DNA from: Actinomycetota bacterium
GTDB lineage: Bacteria > Actinomycetota > AC-67
Assembly: GCA_040905475.1 (NCBI GenBank)
Contig: JBBDRM010000068.1
Coordinates: forward strand, 1-35,688
Length of the DNA: 35,688 bases
Direction: 5' to 3'
A program made the position numbers and the translations under genes. Of this stretch, positions 15,164 to 23,549 are shown in pieces (the stretch's first letter is position 1; every line of letters starts with the position of its first letter). The notes under the pieces were generated by a model. It made no database searches, was not told the DNA's origin, and was given only the letters and a program-made list of their open reading frames with translations.

Positions 15164-16045
15164 TCATGTGCCCGCTTCGACTTGCTCCGCCGGCGGGGTG
15201 AGTCCGTACATGTATGCGCGGCTCTCGTGCTCGAGCACGGTGGCCCGGGTCTTCGCGAGCTCGTCCGGCGATAGCGTGGCGAGCCTAACGAGCTCCATGG
15301 TCTCTCGCTCTTCGTCCTCCTCGCCGAGCCAGCCGATGCGCACGCTGCCCACCCCGCGGGCGTAGTACTTGAGCTGAGAGATGCCGGGGATGGCGGGTTC
15401 GAACTCCTCGATGACCAAGACATCGGAGTAGCAGCCCAAGCGGATGCAGGTCCTCTGACCGACCTGATAGACCCTCGCGTTGTCGTCCCAGTCCCACGGA
15501 GGTGGCGCGAACCCTTGCGAGTAAGGGGGCGCGCCCAGTTTCGGCGACGCCGTCATCTGGATACCGGCCTTTGCGCCCTCGAGATACCCCACGAGCCAGA
15601 GGCGGCCCCCCGCGAAATGGCCGCCCTCCTCGTAGTGCTCGACGTACTCTCCGAGATGCCAGACGTTCCCGTCCTTGTCCTGCGCGAGGAAGATGAGCTC
15701 CGACTCGGAGAGCTCGTTGTCGTTGTAGTCCCTGTCCCATCCGACGAGGACGCGGACGCCGGCGATGACCTTGGTCAGGTCGGTCACGGTGAACACCACG
15801 CGGCGACGGATCCGTTCACCGTCTTCGAAAGCACTGCCCTCGAAGGTCATCTGCGTGCCGGGCTTGAGCGGCCACCACTCGTTGTCGATCGTGGCCGACG
15901 TCTCGTCGAAGATGCTGGGATCGAAGTTCACGGGGTACGGCGGGGGTGAAGGTCGTTCGATCGTCGCGACCGTTCTGGCTCGGTCGCTGCATGCACTTGC
16001 GGTGACCAAGACAAGAGCAGCGCACGCGATGCGGATAGCCTTCAT
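15164..16045 (-). CDS. Uncharacterised lipoprotein
   Basis: 293 residues with a lipoprotein signal: Lys2, a hydrophobic stretch and the lipobox TASAC (Cys about residue 19). The start ATG 16045 has GGAGG seven bases upstream; an in-frame start at 16063 lacks one. After a Pro-rich linker the mature part has IDNEWWPLKPGTQMTFEG, VTDLTKVIAGVRVLVGWDRD, AQDKDGNVWHLGEY and QLKYYARGVGSVRIG, a beta-rich fold that I recall as a recurring hypothetical family with IDNxxxPLxPGT and DGNVWxxGE motifs. Acidic/His clusters (EYVEHYEEGGH, WDWDDN) could bind metal, untested. It lies 58 bases after the RND permease stop on the same strand, perhaps in the same transcript, and converges with the pilin-like gene. 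Confidence 0.7.
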   Translation of the reverse strand: MKAIRIACAALVLVTASACSDRARTVATIERPSPPPYPVNFDPSIFDETSATIDNEWWPLKPGTQMTFEGSAFEDGERIRRRVVFTVTDLTKVIAGVRVLVGWDRDYNDNELSESELIFLAQDKDGNVWHLGEYVEHYEEGGHFAGGRLWLVGYLEGAKAGIQMTASPKLGAPPYSQGFAPPPWDWDDNARVYQVGQRTCIRLGCYSDVLVIEEFEPAIPGISQLKYYARGVGSVRIGWLGEEDEERETMELVRLATLSPDELAKTRATVLEHESRAYMYGLTPPAEQVEAGT

Positions 16046-16103
16046 CTCAACCTCCGGACTCAACGTTTCGGTTAAAACCCTCCGCCCTATTCCTCGTGCG
16101 GGT

Positions 16104-19100
16104 CTAAGCCGCGATCTGGACCCGTCTCCCGCGTGCGAATCGCAAGTAGAGCGACGGTACGACGAAAAGGTTGATCAAGGTCGACGTGATGAGGCCGCCG
16201 ATGATGACCAGGGCCATCGGATACTCGATCTCTTGCCCGGGGATCTGGCCGGTGACGAGCAGCGGGACCAAGGCGAGGCCCGTGGTGAGCGTGGTCATCA
16301 TGATCGGCGAGAGCCGTTCCTTCGCGCCGCGAAGGACCAGAGCGGGACCGAAGGACTCACCTTCGAACCGCTCGAGATGCTGGAAGTGACTGATCATCAT
16401 GATCCCGTTCCGAGCGACCACGCCCAGCACCGTGAAGAACCCGACGAGGGAGCCGAGTGAAAGGACCCGTCCGCCGAAGTAGACGGTGAGGATCCCTCCG
16501 ACCATCGCCATCGGGAGCGTCAGGAAGGACAGTGTTGCGAGCCGGGGACTCCCGAAGGACACCATGAGCAGCATGAAGATCCCGATCGCGGCGACGATGG
16601 CCCAGCCGAACAGGCGCGTCTGTGCGGCCTGACGTTCCGTGTACTCGCCGAGCAGCTCGTAGCGATACTCGAGTGGGAAGTCGACCTCCGCCAGCTTGGA
16701 CTCGAAGTCGCGTACGACGGACCCGAGGTCTCGCCCTTCAACGTTCGCCTCGATCTGGATCCGCCGCTGGAGGCCTTGGTGTCTCACGAAGTTCGGAACG
16801 GTCCGGATGGCGACCTCGGCAACTTCGTTCAGGCGAACCTGGCCGCCCTCGGGGGTGTCGATGCGAAGATTCTGGATGTCCGTCAGGCTGTTCCGCGCCT
16901 CGGGGATGCTCCACACCTGCACGTCGTAGGCCCTGCCGGCGCGGAAGATATCGCCGACCTCTTCGCCGGCGATCATCGTGGAAGCGATCCTGCGCACGTC
17001 TCCGGGTTTGATCCCGTGGCGTTGCGCGGCGGCGAGGTTCACCTCGACCTGGATCTGCGGTTCTTCGACTTGGAGCTCGACGTGCTCCTCGATCGTGCCG
17101 GGGATGCCGCGGAGGATCTCTTCGATCTCGGCGGCCTTGCTGCGGAGGACTTGCAAGTCCGGGCCGTAGACGCGAACCACGATCGCGTCGGAGGATCCGG
17201 TGAGCACCTCCCTGATCCGCTCCTTGAGGTAGGTCTGCACGTCGCGGTAGATGCCCGGGTAGCCGTCCACGACCTCCTGGATCTTGGCGTGCGTCGCGTC
17301 GTAGTCGGCCTTGGGGTCGACGCTGATCCAGTTCTCACCGAAATAGACGCCGTACGGCTCGTCGCCGAGCAGCGCGTTGCCGATGTGTGCTCCGAAGTTC
17401 CGGACACCCGGGATCGCTCGAAGCTCCTTGCTCGACGCCGTCGTAACGCGCACCTCTTCCTCCAGCGACGTGCCCGGCTTGGTCAACCAATGCATCAGGA
17501 AGTCCCGCTCCTTGAACTCGGGCAGCAGCGACTGGCCGAGAGCTGGCGCGGCCACGATGCCTGCCAGCAGAACGACGGCGACGGCGCCGTACGCGGGACG
17601 CGGCGTTCGGAGGATCCGGCCGAGGATCGCCGTGTAACCGCGTTGGAGCACGCGCACGACCGGGGACTCGCGACGTTCGAGCGGTGCGTTCCGCAGCAGG
17701 ATCAGACTCAACGCCGGCGTGAGCGTGAGTGCGACGCTCATCGAAACGAACACCGCCAGCGCGTACGAGAAGGCGAGCGGCCGGAAGAACGAGCCGGTCA
17801 ATCCCTCGAGGAAGAACACCGGCAGCAGCGCCAGCGCCTCGATCAAGGATGCGTAGACGATCGCGCCGCGAACCTCCATCGAGGATGAGAAGACGATCGA
17901 CGCGGTCGACTGCGTGCTTCCTTCGGCACGTGCCTGTCGCAGTCGCCGGACGATGTTCTCGATGTCGACGATCGCGTCGTCGATGATCGCTCCTAAAGCG
18001 ATGACGAAACCGGCCAGGATCATCGTGTTGATCGTCGCGCCGGTCGCCTTGAGTACGAGCCCGGCAGCGACGAGCGTGATGGGGATCGTGACCGAGCTGA
18101 TCAGCGCGGTCCGCCACTCGAAGAGGAAGGCGCCGAGCACGAAGATCATGAGCAGGATCCCCAGCAGCAGCGACGTGCTGAGGTTCTTGATCGCGGTCTC
18201 GACGAACGTCGCCGGACGGAAGATCTCTGCGTCGATGTCGATCCCCGGGAGGCCGGGAGCCATCTCGGCGAGGGCCGCATCGACCCCGCGCGTCACTTCG
18301 AGCGTGTTGCCCCACGGCAGCTTCTCGACGATGAGCATCAGGCCGGGTCCGTCGTTGATGACGGCGTCGCCGCCGAGCAGCTGATGGTCCTCGACGAGGA
18401 CGGCGACATCGGACAGCCTCAGCGTCTTGCCGGCGTTGTTCTTGAACGTGACCTGACCCAGATCGGCCGGCGTGACGATCGGCAGCTCGTGGCGGACCGA
18501 GATCCGCTGGTTGGGCGTGTCGATGAACCCGCCCCTGCCGACGACGGCGCCGCTTGCGAATTGTAAAATTCCCTCGTCCAGCGCGTCGGCGGTGACCTCC
18601 ATGACCTGGTTGACGGACACGCCGTGCTTCTCCATCCGGTCCGGATCGATCTGAACCTGCAGCATCTGGAGGCGCTCCCCCCAGATGGGGACGTTGGCCA
18701 CGCCCGGGACGCGGAGCAGCCGTGCTCGGATCTTCCAGTAGGCGATCATCGACAGGTCGATGGTGCTCAGCGTCTCCGAGGAGAGCCCGATCTTCATGAC
18801 CCGGCTCGTCGACGACAGCGGCTGAAGCATGACCGGCGGAGCCGCCCAGGTCGGCAGCGTCGCTTTCACGAGCGCGAGCCGCTCCGCGACCAGCTGTCGC
18901 GCCTCCAGGAGGTCGGTGCCCGGCTCGAAGAGGAGCTCGATCTGCGACAGCTGCTCGAGCGATTTCGACCGCAGGACGTCGAGTTTCGGGATCCCGAACA
19001 GTGCCTGCTCCAAGGGGATGGTGACCAGCGCCTCAACTTCGGTGGTGGACAGGCCCACACAGATCGTGTGCACCTCGACCTTCGGAGGCGCGAACTCGGG

Positions 19101-19217
19101 GAAGACGTCCACGGGCATGGCCTTGAGCTGGCCGACGCCGAATATCATCATCGCCGCTGCTCCGGCCACGATGATGAACCGGAACTTGAGGCTCGACCCG
19201 ACGATCCAACGCATCAT
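16104..19217 (-). CDS. RND-superfamily efflux permease (CusA/CzcA-like), copy 1
   Basis: 1037 residues, the length of an HME/HAE-type RND pump with two repeats of one plus five membrane helices and two large extracytoplasmic loops. The N-terminus MMRWIVGSSLKFRF and MPVDVFPEF-PPKVE are of the heavy-metal-type branch. In TM4 the proton-relay pair is DD (GAIIDDAIVDIENIV); in TM10 the usual Lys is Arg (VARNGIMMISHF). It transports a substrate outward using the proton gradient. The two adjacent Met codons at 19217 and 19214 could both start it; GGGAG is upstream. Its partner is the mini-adaptor lipoprotein at 19240-19686, ending 22 bases before. No TolC-like gene is nearby. Metal versus hydrophobic substrate is undetermined; the usual CusA methionine relay was not verified. 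Confidence 0.9.
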   Translation of the reverse strand: MMRWIVGSSLKFRFIIVAGAAAMMIFGVGQLKAMPVDVFPEFAPPKVEVHTICVGLSTTEVEALVTIPLEQALFGIPKLDVLRSKSLEQLSQIELLFEPGTDLLEARQLVAERLALVKATLPTWAAPPVMLQPLSSTSRVMKIGLSSETLSTIDLSMIAYWKIRARLLRVPGVANVPIWGERLQMLQVQIDPDRMEKHGVSVNQVMEVTADALDEGILQFASGAVVGRGGFIDTPNQRISVRHELPIVTPADLGQVTFKNNAGKTLRLSDVAVLVEDHQLLGGDAVINDGPGLMLIVEKLPWGNTLEVTRGVDAALAEMAPGLPGIDIDAEIFRPATFVETAIKNLSTSLLLGILLMIFVLGAFLFEWRTALISSVTIPITLVAAGLVLKATGATINTMILAGFVIALGAIIDDAIVDIENIVRRLRQARAEGSTQSTASIVFSSSMEVRGAIVYASLIEALALLPVFFLEGLTGSFFRPLAFSYALAVFVSMSVALTLTPALSLILLRNAPLERRESPVVRVLQRGYTAILGRILRTPRPAYGAVAVVLLAGIVAAPALGQSLLPEFKERDFLMHWLTKPGTSLEEEVRVTTASSKELRAIPGVRNFGAHIGNALLGDEPYGVYFGENWISVDPKADYDATHAKIQEVVDGYPGIYRDVQTYLKERIREVLTGSSDAIVVRVYGPDLQVLRSKAAEIEEILRGIPGTIEEHVELQVEEPQIQVEVNLAAAQRHGIKPGDVRRIASTMIAGEEVGDIFRAGRAYDVQVWSIPEARNSLTDIQNLRIDTPEGGQVRLNEVAEVAIRTVPNFVRHQGLQRRIQIEANVEGRDLGSVVRDFESKLAEVDFPLEYRYELLGEYTERQAAQTRLFGWAIVAAIGIFMLLMVSFGSPRLATLSFLTLPMAMVGGILTVYFGGRVLSLGSLVGFFTVLGVVARNGIMMISHFQHLERFEGESFGPALVLRGAKERLSPIMMTTLTTGLALVPLLVTGQIPGQEIEYPMALVIIGGLITSTLINLFVVPSLYLRFARGRRVQIAA

Positions 19218-19239
19218 GGCTCGCGCGTCTCCCGGCTCG

Positions 19240-19686
19240 TCACTTCCCGAGCCCGAACTCGATGCCGTACAGCTCGGCGGCGCCGGCGGTCACGACCTGC
19301 GTGCCGATCGGCGGCCCTTCGGTCAGGTAGACGCTGTCCCCATCGATGAAGTCGACGACGATCGACGCTCGGACGTACACGAGCGGCTCCGGGCTCGTGT
19401 ACGTGAACGTCGCGCCTTTGGTGTCGTAGATGATCGCGCCGTACGGGATCACCTTCCGTAGAGCGCCGGCCGCGACGCGCGTCTCCGTCACCGCGGCCGT
19501 CGTCACCGCGAGACGCACGGCGGCCTGTTGGGTCAACCGTACGCGGCTCAGCCCCTGGGCGGACTCGTCGATGGAGTACGGCTCGACCGCCTTGTGCCCA
19601 GCTTCCTCGACCTGGCCGGCGCATCCGGCCAGCAGCGTCGCGGCGACCGCGGCTGCGAGCGTCGCCCGTCGGGTCTTTCGTCGCAT
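19240..19686 (-). CDS. Mini periplasmic-adaptor-like lipoprotein, copy 1 (partner of RND copy 1)
   Basis: 148 residues with signal peptide and lipobox LLAGC (Cys about residue 22 from ATG 19686). The mature part starts with the adaptor-like RVRLTQQAAVRLAVTTAAV strand-helix, then IPYGAIIYDTKGATFTYT, EPLVYVRASIVVDFIDGDSVYL and GTQVVTAGAAELYGIEFG, which match the membrane-proximal domain at the end of CusB/HlyD-family adaptors. The alpha-helical hairpin and lipoyl domain that reach TolC are missing. ATG 19686 with AGGTGA five bases upstream is preferred; GTG 19695 starts immediately at the stop of RND copy 2. It probably clamps the RND loops from the outer face of the membrane. Paralogous to the protein at 22942-23427. 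Confidence 0.75.
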   Translation of the reverse strand: MRRKTRRATLAAAVAATLLAGCAGQVEEAGHKAVEPYSIDESAQGLSRVRLTQQAAVRLAVTTAAVTETRVAAGALRKVIPYGAIIYDTKGATFTYTSPEPLVYVRASIVVDFIDGDSVYLTEGPPIGTQVVTAGAAELYGIEFGLGK

Positions 19687-19695
19687 CGCGCTCAC

Positions 19696-22600
19696 CTAGG
19701 TCGTTGGGTTGGGCTCGGTCGCGGTGATGCCGACGACCCCGCTTCCTGCCTTCGACGCCTCCTCCGGTTCCAGGGCGATGACGCGGCCCCGCGTCAGCTC
19801 GATCTCGTCGTCGAGCGACAGCGCTTCCGGCCGCGAGGCGAATCGGAGGTAAAGGACCGGCAGCGCGAGAGCGCTGTAAAGGGTGGAGGTCACGAGTCCC
19901 AAGACGATCACGGATGCCATGGGGCGCAGGATCTCGCTTCCGGCTCGATCCCCGAGGATCAGGATCGGAAGCAGCGCCACGGACGTACCGAGCGCGGTCA
20001 TGACGACCGGTCCGATCCGCTCTCGGGCTCCGCGAAGGGCGAGCTCGGTCCCCGATACCGAATCACGCTCGAGGTCGCGGTAGCGGCTCAACAGCAAGAT
20101 GCCGTTCCGAGCGGCGATGAAGAAGACCGCGAACAGCCCACCGATCATGCCGAGAGAGGCCGTCCGTCCGACCGCGAGCGCGCCCAGGAGCCCTCCCGTG
20201 AGCGCGACCGGCATGGAGAGGAACACCAGCGATGCGTTGCGCCAGCTGCCGAGCGCTGCTTGGAGGAGAAGCAGGATGCCGGCGGCGGCGGCAACGACCA
20301 GCGCCAGGGTGCGCCGGAAGTCGGCCTGGCGGGTCGCGGAGTCCTGGAGGAGGGCCGCGTGGTACTCGAGCGGGAAGTCCATCCGGCTGAGTGATTGCTC
20401 GATCTCGCCGATGACGTCGCCGAGTCCTCGTCCTCGGACGTTCGCGGTGACGTCGATGGTGCGCGAGACGGACTCGCGGTGGATGGTGTTCGGGTTGGGC
20501 TTGACGCTCACCTGAGCGACGTCGGCGAGCCGCACCTGGCCGCCGGCCGGCCGGTCGATCGGCAGGTTGCGGATGGCCTCCAAGCTCGACCGGATCTCCG
20601 GCGTCCCCCACACCACGACCTCGAAGACCTTGTTGTCCTCGAACAGGTTGCCGACCTCGAGGCCGGAGAGCAGCGTTGTCGCGGCGCGCCGCACATCGCC
20701 GGGCTTGATCTCGTAGCGCTGCGCGGCGGCGAGATCGACCTTGACCTCGATGGTCGGCTCCTGGATCGGGAGCTGCGCGAGTGGTTCGACGACGCCGTCG
20801 ATCCCGGTGAGCATCGTCTGGACCTGTTGCGCCTGGGCGGTGAGGACGTTGAGATCCTCGCCGAAGACGCGCACGACGACGTCGTTCTCGATCCCGGTCA
20901 GCAGATCGGTCACGCGCTCGTTCGAGTAGATCAGCACGTCCGAGTCGAGTCCCGGATACCCCGTCACGATCTCTTCGACCGAACGGATCGTCGCCGCATA
21001 GTCGGCGGCCGGGTCTATCGCGATCCACATCTCTGCCGTGTTGACGCCGCTCTCCTGATCGGACGTGATCGCGCGACCGACGTGCGATCCGACGTTGGCC
21101 ACGCCGGGGAGCGTGCGCACCTCCGCTCCGGCCTGCGCGATGATCCGCGTCATCTCGGGGTGGGACGTGCCCGGCGCAGCGTCGACGTCGACGAGGAGGA
21201 CCGGCTCCTTGAACGCCGGTAGAACGGGTCCTCGTTGGATGAACGGGAACGTCGCGAGTCCGATCGCCGCGACGGCGCCGAGCGCGATCAGCACCCGGCC
21301 CGGGCGGGCGATCAGAGTTTTAAGGGTTCGCTCCGAGGCGCCTTGCAGCCGACGCACGAGCGGAGGCTCCGACGCATCGAGCGGGGCGCCGGCGAGCAGA
21401 AGCATGCCGAGTGCGGGAGTCACGGTGAGTGCGACCGCCATCGAGGCCGCCACCGCGAGCAGGTAGGAGGTCGCCAGGGGCGGGAAGAACGCGCCGGGGA
21501 TACCCGTGAAGAAGAACAGCGGCACGACGGCGAGAGCGACGACGAGGGTGGCGAAGAACGTCGCTTTGCGCGTCTCGAGCGTCGCGTCGAGGACGTTCAA
21601 TATGGTCGACTTCTTGCTCCCCTCGAGCCGCGTGCGGCGCAGGCGCCGAACGATGCTTTCGACCCCGACCACTGCATCGTCCACCAGAGCGACGAGGGCC
21701 ATCGCGAGCCCGGCCACCACGATCATGTTCACCGTCACGTCGCGCATACGCAGCACGATCAGCGCGACCGCCAGGGCGACGGGCATCGCGACGGCGCCGA
21801 TGAGCGCGGTACGCCAGTCGTAGAAGAACGCGCCGAGCAGCAGGATGAGGAGAACGGCCCCGATGATCAGGGCCAAGCCGACGTTGTCTATCGAACGCTG
21901 AAGGTAGTCCGCCGGGCGATACATGCTCGAGTCGAACCGGACGTCTGCCATGCCCGGCTGAAGCTCCGTCAGGGCGTCCTCGACGGCTTGGGTCACCTCG
22001 AGCGTGCTCGTGTCGGGGAACTTCTCCACGACGAGCATCAGTCCGGGGCCGCTGGGGAGGACGGCGTCGCCGATCAGCGGCTGGTGGTCCTCCACGACCT
22101 GTGCGACGTCGCCGAGGCGAAGTGGTACCTGCCCCTCCCTCGACACCGTGACGTTCGCGAGATCGCCGGCGTTCTGGATCGGAAGCAGATGCTGGATCCC
22201 GAGCCGCTGGTTGGGCGTGTCGATGAAGCCGCCGGTGCCGGGGGTGCTCGCCTCGAGGAAGCTCAACGGCGACACCCACAGCGCGTTGCCCGTCGTTGCG
22301 ATGACCTCTTGGAGGGTTACGCCCGTGTCGGAGAGGCGGCGTGGGTCGACGCGAACCTGGAGCTGGCGTTCACGCTGTCCCCAGATCGACACGTTCGCGA
22401 CGCCGGGCACGCCTTGCAGACGAGGCTTGATCGTCCATCGGGCGAGGACGGACATGTCGATCAGAGACAGGGTCTCCGACGTCATCCCGATCATCAAGAC
22501 CCGGCGGGTCGAAGACGTCGGCTGCAGCATCGTCGTGGGCTTGGAGACGTTGGGAAGCGCGTAGGCCTCGGTCAAACGCTCCGAGACCAGTTGCCTGGCC

Positions 22601-22917
22601 CTGAGGACGTTCGTGCCGGGTTCGAAAACGAGCTCGATCGACGAGAGACCCGGGGTCGACTCCGAACGGATCTCGTCCAGCCAGGCGATCCCATTGAGCA
22701 AATCCTGCTCCAAGGGAACGGTGATCAGCTGTTCCACCTCGTACGCGGAGAGGCCGAGCGCTTCCGTCTGGAGCTCGACGGTCGGCGGCATGAACTCGGG
22801 GAGGACGTCCACGGGGGTCTTCGTGAGCTGCATGAAGCCGACCGCCATCAGGCCCGCGGCCGCGACAACGACGACCCGTCTCAACCTCAAGCTCGATCCG
22901 ACGATCCAGCGCATCAT
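19696..22917 (-). CDS. RND-superfamily efflux permease (CusA/CzcA-like), copy 2
   Basis: 1073 residues, paralogous to copy 1 over its whole length (same MMRWIVGSSL start, TPVDVLPEFMPPTVE, SSTRRV, and GGFIDTPNQR motifs). The TM4 relay is VDDAVVGVESIV and TM10 is IAARNGILLLSRY, again Arg in place of the Lys seen in AcrB-type pumps. About 45 C-terminal residues after the last helix (PEALSLDDEIELTRGR to the end) form a charged tail absent from copy 1. ATG 22917 (or 22914) has GGGGAGGA upstream. It follows the mini-adaptor at 22942-23427 and precedes that of copy 1 with zero spacing, so all four genes should be co-transcribed. The two permeases may assemble together as MdtBC do, or act independently; unknown. 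Confidence 0.9.
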   Translation of the reverse strand: MMRWIVGSSLRLRRVVVVAAAGLMAVGFMQLTKTPVDVLPEFMPPTVELQTEALGLSAYEVEQLITVPLEQDLLNGIAWLDEIRSESTPGLSSIELVFEPGTNVLRARQLVSERLTEAYALPNVSKPTTMLQPTSSTRRVLMIGMTSETLSLIDMSVLARWTIKPRLQGVPGVANVSIWGQRERQLQVRVDPRRLSDTGVTLQEVIATTGNALWVSPLSFLEASTPGTGGFIDTPNQRLGIQHLLPIQNAGDLANVTVSREGQVPLRLGDVAQVVEDHQPLIGDAVLPSGPGLMLVVEKFPDTSTLEVTQAVEDALTELQPGMADVRFDSSMYRPADYLQRSIDNVGLALIIGAVLLILLLGAFFYDWRTALIGAVAMPVALAVALIVLRMRDVTVNMIVVAGLAMALVALVDDAVVGVESIVRRLRRTRLEGSKKSTILNVLDATLETRKATFFATLVVALAVVPLFFFTGIPGAFFPPLATSYLLAVAASMAVALTVTPALGMLLLAGAPLDASEPPLVRRLQGASERTLKTLIARPGRVLIALGAVAAIGLATFPFIQRGPVLPAFKEPVLLVDVDAAPGTSHPEMTRIIAQAGAEVRTLPGVANVGSHVGRAITSDQESGVNTAEMWIAIDPAADYAATIRSVEEIVTGYPGLDSDVLIYSNERVTDLLTGIENDVVVRVFGEDLNVLTAQAQQVQTMLTGIDGVVEPLAQLPIQEPTIEVKVDLAAAQRYEIKPGDVRRAATTLLSGLEVGNLFEDNKVFEVVVWGTPEIRSSLEAIRNLPIDRPAGGQVRLADVAQVSVKPNPNTIHRESVSRTIDVTANVRGRGLGDVIGEIEQSLSRMDFPLEYHAALLQDSATRQADFRRTLALVVAAAAGILLLLQAALGSWRNASLVFLSMPVALTGGLLGALAVGRTASLGMIGGLFAVFFIAARNGILLLSRYRDLERDSVSGTELALRGARERIGPVVMTALGTSVALLPILILGDRAGSEILRPMASVIVLGLVTSTLYSALALPVLYLRFASRPEALSLDDEIELTRGRVIALEPEEASKAGSGVVGITATEPNPTT

Positions 22918-22941
22918 GGCGAGCGTCCTCCCCGGGTCCCG

Positions 22942-23427
22942 TTAGAGACCGACTCCAAGCTCGATGCCGAGTAGCTGACTCGCGCCGACGGTTACGACCG
23001 AGGCACCGGCTGCCGGGCCATCCGTCAAGATCACGCGATCGCCTTGGATGGACGCCACCCGAAGGCTGTGGCGCACGAACGTCAGCGGGGCCGGGTTCGT
23101 GTAGGCGAATGCATCGCCCTTTGTGTCGTAGACCAGGGCTCCGTACGGGATGGCGGTGCGCTGAACGCCCCCGGCAACGACCGTTTCGACGGCTGCCGTC
23201 TTGATGCCGATGCGTTCGACCGCCTTCGGAACGAGAACGACGTGGACGGCGCCGTCCACCTTCTCCAGCTTGGCCAGTGGGTCTCGTACCGCCGCGGTCG
23301 GCGGCGCCGCACAGGCCGATGTGAGGGCGCCGACGATGAGCAGCAGGGCGAGACGGACACCCGTCGATCGGGCGGGCGGCGCACACCCCGGAACGGCCGC
23401 ACGACGTGTCGGAAAAGAGTCCCCCAC
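22942..23427 (-). CDS. Mini periplasmic-adaptor-like lipoprotein, copy 2 (partner of RND copy 2)
   Basis: 161 residues from GTG 23427, with an Arg-rich N-region, hydrophobic core and lipobox LTSAC (Cys near residue 39). The mature part has VPKAVERIGIKTAAVETV followed by IPYGALVYDTKGDAFAYT, APLTFVRHSLRVASIQGDRVIL and GASVVTVGASQLLGIELG, aligning with the mini-adaptor at 19240 and the membrane-proximal domain of RND adaptors. The hairpin and lipoyl domains are absent. GTG 23427 is chosen because AGAGGGGG lies upstream; an upstream reading to 23553 would add about 40 unlikely residues running through the promoter. It is the first gene of the RND operon, 24 bases before the permease start. Confidence 0.7.
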   Translation of the reverse strand: MGDSFPTRRAAVPGCAPPARSTGVRLALLLIVGALTSACAAPPTAAVRDPLAKLEKVDGAVHVVLVPKAVERIGIKTAAVETVVAGGVQRTAIPYGALVYDTKGDAFAYTNPAPLTFVRHSLRVASIQGDRVILTDGPAAGASVVTVGASQLLGIELGVGL

Positions 23428-23472
23428 GGCGCGGCACCCCCTCTTAGCCGATGACCGATCCCCGGCAAGGCG

Positions 23473-23500
23473 AGCGTAGTGGCGGCGGCTGGGTGCGCAA
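23473..23500 (-). promoter_or_regulatory. Predicted promoter of the RND operon
   Basis: On the minus strand TTGCGC (23500-23495) and TACGCT (23478-23473) are 16 bases apart. The leader of about 40 bases includes AGAGGGGG before GTG 23427. This sits in the 122-base gap after the PhoX stop; no other signal is clear there. Confidence 0.4.
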
Positions 23501-23549
23501 TCAGGTTGGGGGGTGAACTTGACTACGCTTTTCGTTCGATTTGCCCGTC

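Noticed and set aside
19687-19695. GTG start for mini-adaptor copy 1
   Set aside because: Possible, since it begins immediately at the upstream stop, but ATG 19686 has a better placed AGGTGA.
19216-21028. Open frames in other frames across the RND genes
   Set aside because: They overlap permease sequence with full family motifs, and their own residue make-up is Arg-rich shadow type.
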